Source: QQUD01 sp039029915 (GTDB lineage: Bacteria > Chloroflexota > Anaerolineae > Promineifilales > Promineifilaceae). From it: 6,051 nt of DNA. Below the pieces are notes generated by a model. The model worked only from the letters and a program-made list of their open reading frames with translations. It made no database searches and was not told the origin of the DNA. Positions 1 through 4,881 of the stretch are shown in pieces (positions within the stretch are counted from its first letter, which is position 1; the number at the start of each line of letters is the position of its first letter). The stretch spans positions 1-6,051 of the forward strand of contig JBCCFD010000476.1 in NCBI GenBank assembly GCA_039029915.1. The letters are read 5' to 3'. The position numbers and the translations under genes are program-made.

Positions 1-1185
1 TTCCATTTTGAGCCACATCCGTTCGTTATCGACATATTTTCTACCGAGCCCTGCTTTGGCATGTTTGCTGAGGCGCATCTGATATTTCTCAACCCCAAAT
101 AGCTCAAAGTAATGTTTGTAAAGCTCAATGACGGCCATAAACTCGGCCTCGAGCTGCTCTTCGCTACAGTAAATATGGGCATCATTTTGTTCAGCCCCAC
201 GAACCCGTAATAGGCCAAATAATGAGCCGCTTTGCTCATATCGATAAACCATGCCGTATTCCGTTAAGCGCAGTGGCAAATCACGATAGCTGCGCGGTTT
301 GTTGCTGTATATTTTGTGATGAAAGGGACAGTTCATCGGTTTGAGATAGTAGTTGCCCCCATCGTCTTCCATGGGTGGATACATATCTTCTTTGTAGTAG
401 GGAAGATGGCCGCTGCGGTAGAAAAGGTCTTCTTTGGCAATGTGGGGAGAGGCTACACGCTGATAGCCGCCTTTTTCTTCGACCTCCCAGGCTAATTTTT
501 CAAGCTCTTCACGCAAAATGTTGCCATTGGGCAGCCAGATCGGTAATCCAGGACCAACCTCGTCATCAAGGATAAAAATCTCTAGCTCTTTACCCAATTT
601 GCGATGGTCCCGCTTTTTGGCTTCTTCAAGCTGGTGTAAATGCTGTTTCAGCTCTTTTTTGTTGTGCCAAACCGTACCGTAGATGCGCTGTAGCTGGGGT
701 TTATTTTCGTCACCTTGCCAATAGGCCCCGGCAATGCTCATCAGCTTAAGGCCGTTGACGGGAATTTGGCCCGTATGCTCAACATGGGGTCCTTTGCAAA
801 GGTCAATGAAGCTGTCTTGCTGATAAATGGAGGGAATACGGCCGTTATCCTCCAAACCTTCAATCAAATCTAGCTTATAAGGGTCATTCCCAAATAGCGC
901 CCTCGCCTCTGCAAACGACACCTCACGATATTCAAATGGATGCTTTCCTTTAATGATCCGCCTCATCTCCGCTTCCAATTTTGGCAAATCATCAGGCCCA
1001 AATGATAAGCGATTCCCATCTTTATCTACCCCCAAATCAAAGTCATAATAAAATCCATTTTCAATCGGTGGGCCAATTCCTAACTTTGCATTGGGAAATA
1101 GGACACGCACTGCTTGCGCCAGCACATGAGCCGCCGAATGGCGAATCTTGTACAAATCGGACTGTTCATAATTTTGATTATTCAT
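1..1185 (-). CDS. thrS: Threonyl-tRNA synthetase, second copy (3' end outside window)
   Basis: Class II aminoacyl-tRNA synthetase that charges tRNA-Thr with threonine. The 395 visible codons run off the left edge, so the end of the catalytic domain (with motif 3) and the anticodon-binding domain are not seen. Seen: the editing domain starts almost at once (SDLYKIRHSAAHVLA), with H16-x3-H20 and C130-x3-H134, the residues that clear Ser-tRNA-Thr. The catalytic domain begins near residue 210; zinc ligands C286 (KPMNCP) and H337 are kept, as is motif 2 Arg315. There is no TGS domain. Motif 2 is odd: RVRGAEQNDAHIY replaces the E. coli RVRGFTQDDAHIF. Start chosen at ATG 1185, with AAGGA at 1197-1201 about 11 bases upstream; the in-frame ATG at 1197 touches that site and is less likely. 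Roughly half of the aligned N-terminal residues match the neighbouring copy, so this is an old duplication or an acquired paralogue. Identification is secure; which copy is housekeeping is unknown. Confidence 0.95.
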   Translation of the reverse strand, partial: MNNQNYEQSDLYKIRHSAAHVLAQAVRVLFPNAKLGIGPPIENGFYYDFDLGVDKDGNRLSFGPDDLPKLEAEMRRIIKGKHPFEYREVSFAEARALFGNDPYKLDLIEGLEDNGRIPSIYQQDSFIDLCKGPHVEHTGQIPVNGLKLMSIAGAYWQGDENKPQLQRIYGTVWHNKKELKQHLHQLEEAKKRDHRKLGKELEIFILDDEVGPGLPIWLPNGNILREELEKLAWEVEEKGGYQRVASPHIAKEDLFYRSGHLPYYKEDMYPPMEDDGGNYYLKPMNCPFHHKIYSNKPRSYRDLPLRLTEYGMVYRYEQSGSLFGLLRVRGAEQNDAHIYCSEEQLEAEFMAVIELYKHYFELFGVEKYQMRLSKHAKAGLGRKYVDNERMWLKME

Positions 1186-1201
1186 TTTATATTTCATCCT
1201 T

Positions 1202-1233
1202 AGACATACGATTTCTTGAGAAATCGTACGTCT
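1202..1233 (-). promoter_or_regulatory. Stem-loop abutting the ribosome binding site of the second thrS
   Basis: Inverted repeat: AGAC, one non-complementary base, TACGATTTC, loop TTGA, GAAATCGTA, one base, GTCT. Read as minus-strand RNA the odd position becomes a G-U pair, giving a continuous 14-bp stem; on the plus strand it would be A-C. This favours function in the thrS transcript. It ends directly beside AAGGA (1197-1201). No U-run follows, so it is not a terminator. A role in translation control, mRNA stability or processing is inference. No T-box sequence and no convincing promoter were found in this spacer. Confidence 0.5.
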
Positions 1234-1249
1234 TCTAAAATCATCACCT

Positions 1250-1281
1250 AAAAACAAAAAAGCCGCTCTTCTGAGCGGCTT
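1250..1281 (-). terminator. Intrinsic terminator after the complete thrS
   Basis: Read on the minus strand: stem AAGCCGCTC (1281-1273), 4-base loop, stem GAGCGGCTT (1268-1260), then a T-rich run TTTTTTGTTTTT (1261-1250). The 9-bp GC-rich stem plus T tract is a standard Rho-independent terminator. It lies between the two thrS genes, so the left copy needs either read-through or its own promoter. Confidence 0.9.
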
Positions 1282-1309
1282 CTGATTAACTGAAAACTGA
1301 AAACTAACT
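1282..1309. repeat. Short heptanucleotide repeat array
   Basis: Four units with 7-base period: CTGATTA, ACTGAAA, ACTGAAA, ACTAACT. Two units are identical and the others are degenerate. It lies between the thrS stop codon and its terminator. The style matches two other heptamer arrays in this window (3165-3216 and 3280-3328), although the unit sequences differ. Similar short tandem heptamers are known from cyanobacterial intergenic DNA. Confidence 0.6.
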
Positions 1310-1315
1310 ACCCGC

Positions 1316-3145
1316 TCATAGCTCCATCGACTTCGTAGTGGTTAAGGTAGTGGTATAGGTTTTGAATTCATCAAGGCTCATGACACCTTTGTTATCATTG
1401 TTGCGGGTGCGCACAGCAACCTTGCCTTCTTCTTCCTCTTTATCACCAACCACCAGCATGTAAGGGATTTTTTGAAGCTGTGCGTTGCGAATCTTTTTGT
1501 TCATCCGTTCACCGGCGTCGTCAACTTCTACGCGTAATCCAGCCGCACGCAGCTGGTTAGCAACAGATTTAGCATAATCAATATGTCGGTCTGCAATCGG
1601 AATCATCATGACCTGTACTGGTGATAACCATAGCGGGAACGCTCCGTTAAAGTGCTCAATCAAGATGCCAATAAAGCGTTCCATACTGCCAAACGGCGCT
1701 CGGTGAATCATGACGGGGCGATGCTTCTGCCCGTCTTCACCCGTATATTCCAACTCAAATCGCTCTGGCAACAAGAAGTCAACTTGAACCGTGCCTAACT
1801 GCCATTCTCGTTTAAGAACGTCACGGAAAATAAAGTCAAGCTTTGGTCCGTAAAAAGCGGCTTCACCAGCCTCTTCGTGATATGACATGCCAACTTTATC
1901 GGCTGCCTTGCGAATGGCGTTAATCCCTTTTTCCCACATTTCAGGTTCACCAGCATACTTGTCGCTGTTGGGGTCATTTGTGCCTAGACGAGCGCGAAAA
2001 TCAGCAAAACCCATTGTTTCAAACACGTGCTGAATTAAGGAGACAACCCCAATGAACTCTTCTTCTAGCTGATCTGGCATCACAAAAAGATGAGAATCAT
2101 CAACCGTAAAGCCACGAACTCTGGTTAAACCATTCAGCTCACCACTTTGCTCGTATCGATAGACGGTGCCGAATTCAGCCAATCGCAGCGGTAGCTCTTT
2201 ATAGCTGCGCGGTTCGCTCTTATAAATCTCAATATGATGTGGGCAGTTCATCGGTTTAAGCATGAACTTTTCTTCATCTACGTCAATGGCCGTGTATTGG
2301 CTATCTTTATAGTAGGGATAATGGCCGCTGGTAATGTATAAATCGAGTTTGCCAATGTGTGGGGTAATCACGGGTAAATAGCCGCGTTCAAGCTGGGCTT
2401 GGCGCAAAAAGCCCTCAAGCGTTTCGCGTAAGATGGCCCCCTTGGGCAGCCAAAGCGGTAACCCAGACCCAACTAACTGGGATAAGTGGAAGAGTCCCAA
2501 TTGCTTGCCCAACCGACGATGATCCCGCGCTTTGGCTTCTTCGAGCCGCTTGAGATGTTCTTCAAGTTCCATACGATTGTGCCAAGCAGTACCGTAAATG
2601 CGCTGAAGCTGAGGCTTGTTTTCATCCCCACGCCAATAGGCGCCGCTGGTTTTTAACAGTTTAACGGCGTTTGCCTTGACCTTTTTGGTGAAAGCGACGT
2701 GAGGCCCGCGACAAAGGTCTGCAAATTCGCGCTGCGTGTAAATGCCTACTTCCGTGGCTGGTTCAGCTATCGCGTTTCCATTTTCATCTTCTTTGCCAGC
2801 CGCCAAATCTTGAATGAGCTCAATTTTATATGGTTGGTCTTTGAAAAAATTGAGGGCTTCTTCGACAGACAGGCTTGATTTTTCAAATTTAGCGTTGCTT
2901 TTGAGCAGCTTCTTCATACGCGCTTCGATTTTTTCTAAATCTTCAGGCGAAAAGGTGATTGGTTTGCCATCCTCTTTTTTACCTAGATCAAAATCGTAGT
3001 AGAAGCCGTCTTCAATAGGCGGCCCAATAGCTAACTTGGCGTCTGGATAAAATTCCAAAACGGCTTCAGCAAGCACATGTGAGGCTGAGTGCCGTATTTT
3101 ATATAGGTCTGACTCTTCGTACGGAACGTTTTGTTCCTCGGACAT
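1316..3145 (-). CDS. thrS: Threonyl-tRNA synthetase, T-box controlled copy
   Basis: Cytoplasmic class II synthetase, 609 residues, attaching threonine to tRNA-Thr. Editing domain about 14-215 with H19-x3-H23 and C145-x3-H149, the set that removes mischarged serine. Catalytic core about 225-500 with motif 2 Arg330, motif 3 Arg490 (GSMERFIG) and zinc ligands C301, H352 and H481, which read the threonine hydroxyl. The anticodon-binding domain is about 507-600 (PYMLVVGDKE near 561-570). The TGS domain (about 60 residues in E. coli) is absent. Motif 2 reads RVRGFTVDDSHLF, so the position of E. coli Gln381 is Val348. Start set at ATG 3145 because GGAGG lies at 3150-3154, the product then begins like its paralogue, and upstream in-frame sequence encodes the T-box terminator. 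Expression should rise when uncharged tRNA-Thr builds up, through the T-box leader at 3216-3535. Confidence 0.97.
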   Translation of the reverse strand: MSEEQNVPYEESDLYKIRHSASHVLAEAVLEFYPDAKLAIGPPIEDGFYYDFDLGKKEDGKPITFSPEDLEKIEARMKKLLKSNAKFEKSSLSVEEALNFFKDQPYKIELIQDLAAGKEDENGNAIAEPATEVGIYTQREFADLCRGPHVAFTKKVKANAVKLLKTSGAYWRGDENKPQLQRIYGTAWHNRMELEEHLKRLEEAKARDHRRLGKQLGLFHLSQLVGSGLPLWLPKGAILRETLEGFLRQAQLERGYLPVITPHIGKLDLYITSGHYPYYKDSQYTAIDVDEEKFMLKPMNCPHHIEIYKSEPRSYKELPLRLAEFGTVYRYEQSGELNGLTRVRGFTVDDSHLFVMPDQLEEEFIGVVSLIQHVFETMGFADFRARLGTNDPNSDKYAGEPEMWEKGINAIRKAADKVGMSYHEEAGEAAFYGPKLDFIFRDVLKREWQLGTVQVDFLLPERFELEYTGEDGQKHRPVMIHRAPFGSMERFIGILIEHFNGAFPLWLSPVQVMMIPIADRHIDYAKSVANQLRAAGLRVEVDDAGERMNKKIRNAQLQKIPYMLVVGDKEEEEGKVAVRTRNNDNKGVMSLDEFKTYTTTLTTTKSMEL

Positions 3146-3149
3146 AATT

Positions 3150-3154
3150 CCTCC
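3150..3154 (-). promoter_or_regulatory. Ribosome binding site of the T-box controlled thrS
   Basis: Minus-strand GGAGG sits 4 bases before ATG 3145. It decides the start against an in-frame upstream ATG at 3271, which would add 42 residues read through the terminator hairpin and heptamer repeats. Confidence 0.85.
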
Positions 3155-3164
3155 GCGATTTACA

Positions 3165-3216
3165 ATTTTGGATTTTGGATTGACGATTGACGTCGTAAAT
3201 CGTAAATCGTCAATCG
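3165..3216. repeat. Heptanucleotide repeat array in pairs
   Basis: Strict 7-base phasing: ATTTTGG twice (3165-3178), ATTGACG twice (3179-3192), TCGTAAA twice (3193-3206), then TCGTCAA (3207-3213) and a partial unit. Units 3178-3188 and 3205-3215 form an 11-bp inverted repeat (GATTGACGATT / AATCGTCAATC), so the array can fold as a hairpin in the thrS leader between the T-box terminator and the ribosome binding site. It is not coding. Confidence 0.75.
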
Positions 3217-3260
3217 AAAATAAAAATGCGCCATCACCTCGTATTGAGGCGATGGCGCAT
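3216..3260 (-). terminator. T-box attenuator terminator
   Basis: On minus-strand RNA the arm ATGCGCCATCGCCTC pairs with GAGGTGATGGCGCAT over 15 bp, including one G-U pair, around a 5-base AATAC loop. TTTTTATTTTC follows. The 5' arm contains CATCGCCTCAA, which is also the 3' side of the antiterminator, so the two folds exclude each other. This is the OFF state of the thrS leader when tRNA-Thr is charged. Confidence 0.93.
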
Positions 3261-3279
3261 CGCGGTTCCACTCAAGTTT

Positions 3280-3328
3280 AGTAATTAGTCGTTAGTGGTC
3301 AGTAATCAGTTTTTGATTACTAGTTACA
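3280..3328. repeat. Degenerate heptamer array inside the T-box leader
   Basis: Seven consecutive 7-base units, mostly starting with AGT: AGTAATT, AGTCGTT, AGTGGTC, AGTAATC, AGTTTTT, GATTACT, AGTTACA. Units 4-6 make a perfect hairpin, AGTAATCA / TGATTACT, with a 5-base loop. In the minus-strand transcript this lies just upstream of the antiterminator, where T-box leaders carry stem III. Confidence 0.7.
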
Positions 3329-3345
3329 AATTTCCAATTACCCTC

Positions 3346-3357
3346 TAACGGCCGTTA
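3346..3357. repeat. TAACGGCCGTTA palindrome (copy of a dispersed motif)
   Basis: A perfect 12-base palindrome in the T-box leader. The inner 10 bases AACGGCCGTT recur exactly at 5139-5148 and 5420-5429 inside the third operon gene. The 8-base core ACGGCCGT also occurs at 838-845 and 5680-5687, and CGGCCGTT at 4571-4578. This is far more than composition predicts, and resembles in style the HIP1 palindrome of cyanobacteria, although the sequence differs. Function unknown. Confidence 0.6.
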
Positions 3358-3593
3358 ACGGGGCCAGCCGGGTTCCTTATTAAGAAAGGCAGACTTTGTT
3401 GTCTGCCCCCAAGGCAAACGCGGGGTTTGCCTTTTCTGTTCAGAGAACCACTCTTGGGGGGTATTCACTGCACACTATCTTGCGGGGGTTTCCAGCCTAT
3501 GACCCTGAAATTCGACCAATTTCCGCTCTCTTGAAGAGTTTGTGCAACTACTCATCCCAATCTGCGTATTACTGATTATGATAATGTCACTTC

Positions 3594-3621
3594 ATTATAA
3601 AATCGGCCTTTCAGATGTCAA
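3594..3621 (-). promoter_or_regulatory. Housekeeping sigma promoter for thrS
   Basis: Minus strand TTGACA at 3621-3616 and TATAAT at 3599-3594 with a 16-base spacer; both hexamers match the sigma-70/SigA consensus perfectly. Transcription would start near 3587, about 50 bases before T-box stem I and about 440 bases before the thrS start codon. A strong constitutive promoter with control passed to the attenuator is the usual T-box arrangement. Confidence 0.88.
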
Positions 3622-3681
3622 GGGCAATTCGAGTAGCAAGCCAAAAAAGAGTCCGGCGCGAAAAATTTCGGCGTCCCGTTC

Positions 3682-3707
3682 TGAAACTTCTTCTGATATA
3701 CTGCGTA
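3682..3707 (+). promoter_or_regulatory. ECF-type promoter, probably autoregulatory
   Basis: TGAAAC at 3682-3687, a 16-base spacer, and CGTA at 3704-3707 match the Bacillus subtilis SigW consensus exactly. The start site would fall near 3714, leaving about 20 bases of leader that hold the ribosome binding site of the ECF gene. An overlapping extended -10 (TG at 3694-3695, TATACT at 3697-3702) without a good -35 could give basal transcription by the housekeeping sigma. Autoregulation is inferred from the position directly before the sigma gene. Confidence 0.75.
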
Positions 3708-3719
3708 AAGGTAAGCGTC

Positions 3720-3724
3720 AGGAG
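3720..3724 (+). promoter_or_regulatory. Ribosome binding site that fixes the ECF start
   Basis: AGGAG lies 9 bases before TTG 3734. It lies just downstream of the ECF promoter, so it selects this TTG over the in-frame GTG at 3542, which would lie upstream of that promoter and overlap the thrS promoter. Confidence 0.8.
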
Positions 3725-3733
3725 AGACGACAA

Positions 3734-4315
3734 TTGAACGAGGAATCGGTGTGGCTTGAGCAGGCACGTCAAGGAGACAAGTCTGCATTTGGAAAAATAA
3801 TAGAAGCGTACCAATCGCCAGTTTTCAACTTGGCGTATCGCATGCTGAATAATGCCAACGAGGCAGAAGAAGCGGCGCAAGAAGCGTTTATTCGTGCTTA
3901 CACCCGATTAGACAGCTATAACCCGCAGCACAAATTCAGCACATGGTTGCTTTCTATTACATCAAATTATTGTATTGATTTGATTCGTAAGCGACGCGCA
4001 ATTTTGTTGTCAATTGATGAGCCGTTGGCTCCCCATCCAGCGTTGATGTCAGATAGGACAGCTAGTCCTGAGTCACAGGCTTTGCAGGGTGAGCAAGAGG
4101 AAATGGTTCAACGTCTTCTGCAAGAGTTACCAGAAGATTACCGACAAGCCGTTGTTTTACGCTATTGGTATGAACTTTCATACGAAGAGATCGCCGAAAT
4201 GATGGAAACGAGCGTGAGCGCGATTAAGTCTCGCCTCTTCCGTGCCAGAAAGCAGCTTGCTGAAATTGGCATGGCCATGAATATTGAACCTTCGTACGAA
4301 GCATCACAAATTTAA
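3734..4315 (+). CDS. ECF (sigma-70 family, group 4) RNA polymerase sigma factor
   Basis: Alternative sigma factor that directs core RNA polymerase to a stress regulon. With the TTG start it has 193 residues, the usual ECF size. Region 2 spans about 15-90: the core-binding and -10 reading stretch contains EAEEAAQEAFIRAY (43-56) and FSTWLLSITSNYCIDLIRKRR (68-88). A variable linker (about 90-120) leads to region 4 (about 123-178), with LPEDYRQAVVLRYW and the helix-turn-helix LSYEEIAEMMETSVSAIKSRLFRAR, which reads the -35 box. Region 3 is absent, as expected for ECF factors. It is first in a three-gene operon; its TAA stop overlaps the ribosome binding site of the anti-sigma gene, suggesting translational coupling. 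The SigW-like promoter just upstream suggests positive autoregulation. The 64-codon in-frame extension back to GTG 3542 is rejected. The ECF subgroup cannot be named from sequence alone. Confidence 0.95.
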   Translation: MNEESVWLEQARQGDKSAFGKIIEAYQSPVFNLAYRMLNNANEAEEAAQEAFIRAYTRLDSYNPQHKFSTWLLSITSNYCIDLIRKRRAILLSIDEPLAPHPALMSDRTASPESQALQGEQEEMVQRLLQELPEDYRQAVVLRYWYELSYEEIAEMMETSVSAIKSRLFRARKQLAEIGMAMNIEPSYEASQI

Positions 4316-4326
4316 GGATTTTTGTA

Positions 4327-4872
4327 ATGGAGTTAGAAGACCGCATTTATGCACTGATGATGGATGCTCTGGATGGTGAGCTAACGCCCGCTGAACAGTC
4401 AGAGCTTGATGCCCATCTCGAAGCACGCCCTTCTTATAAGGCTGAGTGGCAAGCCATGCTGGCCGTTGACACATTGTTACGTCAATCACCGGCGATGGTG
4501 CCTGCGGCTGATTTTGCTCAACGAACAATGGCTCGATTGCCTAATCAACAGGTTCGCCTGTGGGTTATTTCGGCCGTTTATATTTCGCTACTAATCACGG
4601 GGATATTGCCCTTGGTTTTAGGTTTATGGGTATTTAGTCAACTCGGTGATGAGTTGGTTGAACCTGCTTTTATTGAAATGGCACTACAATCTTTAGCTGA
4701 AGGGTATCAAGTGGCTTTGGCTATTTCTCGAGCGATGATTAGTGCTGTTGGTGGATTACTCGTTCAGCAGCCTGTGCTTTTAGGCTGGTTGCTTGTGTTA
4801 GGTGGAATTGCTTCTTTGTGGGGCGGCATTTATCGACAATTAGTTTCACAAACACGCCCCCTTTCTGCCTGA
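4327..4872 (+). CDS. Putative membrane anti-sigma factor with a zinc-less anti-sigma domain
   Basis: Predicted to hold the upstream ECF factor at the membrane. The 181-residue product opens with an anti-sigma-type helical domain (about 1-50): DALDGELTPAEQSELDAHLEARPSYKAEW has the LDGEL...AEHL pattern of zinc-binding anti-sigma factors. The usual H-x3-C-x2-C is instead H30-x3-R34-x2-Y37, so the zinc cysteines are gone. A linker (52-76) leads to a hydrophobic segment at about 78-104 and a second at about 150-168, with a partly hydrophobic stretch between. The gene starts 11 bases after the sigma stop with AAGGA at 4314-4318. Position, domain shape and membrane segments support the role; binding to this sigma factor is inferred. 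A redox- or zinc-sensing mechanism is unlikely without the cysteines. Confidence 0.8.
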   Translation: MELEDRIYALMMDALDGELTPAEQSELDAHLEARPSYKAEWQAMLAVDTLLRQSPAMVPAADFAQRTMARLPNQQVRLWVISAVYISLLITGILPLVLGLWVFSQLGDELVEPAFIEMALQSLAEGYQVALAISRAMISAVGGLLVQQPVLLGWLLVLGGIASLWGGIYRQLVSQTRPLSA

Positions 4873-4881
4873 GGTTTTTGA

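Larger units (their letters stand above)
3216..3535 (-). promoter_or_regulatory. T-box riboswitch, tRNA-Thr responsive (thrS leader)
   Basis: Cis-acting leader that binds uncharged tRNA-Thr and then lets transcription continue into thrS. Seen on the minus strand: stem I base helix TTC-A-AGAGA (3535-3527) with TCTCTGAA (3446-3439); a specifier-loop-like GTGAATACC with ACC, a Thr codon, at 3462-3460; hairpins at 3411-3433 (9-bp stem), 3388-3407 (7 bp) and 3301-3321 (8 bp, in the stem III position); and the hallmark TGGAACCGCG at 3270-3261. The antiterminator fits exactly: TTGAG (3275-3271) with CTCAA (3248-3244), the 7-base TGGAACC bulge (3270-3264), and GCGATG (3263-3258) with CATCGC (3254-3249). 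The UGGA bulge predicts a tRNA-Thr ending in UCCA. The class assignment is firm. The specifier call rests on position and on agreement with thrS, and the inner folding of stem I was not resolved. Confidence 0.95.

Noticed and set aside
981..1238. 85-codon plus-strand open frame
   Set aside because: Antisense to the N-terminal part of the left thrS and its spacer hairpin; no ribosome binding site and no family resemblance.
1186..1315. A second T-box or a dedicated promoter for the left thrS
   Set aside because: No TGGNACCGCG-like sequence and no convincing -35/-10 pair were found between the two genes; only a terminator, a heptamer array and a hairpin.
3146..3271. 42-residue N-terminal extension of the complete ThrRS from ATG 3271
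   Set aside because: It would translate the T-box terminator stem and heptamer repeats, it has no counterpart in the paralogue or in the family, and a good GGAGG site serves ATG 3145.
3388..3407. GGCAGAC/GTCTGCC hairpin as a separate terminator
   Set aside because: The stem is only 7 bp and is followed by TTTCTTAAT rather than a clean T-run. It lies inside the T-box leader and is better read as an internal leader stem.
3542..3733. 64-residue N-terminal extension of the sigma factor from GTG 3542
   Set aside because: It spans the thrS promoter and the ECF promoter and is not family-like; TTG 3734 has a well-placed AGGAG and gives the normal ECF length.
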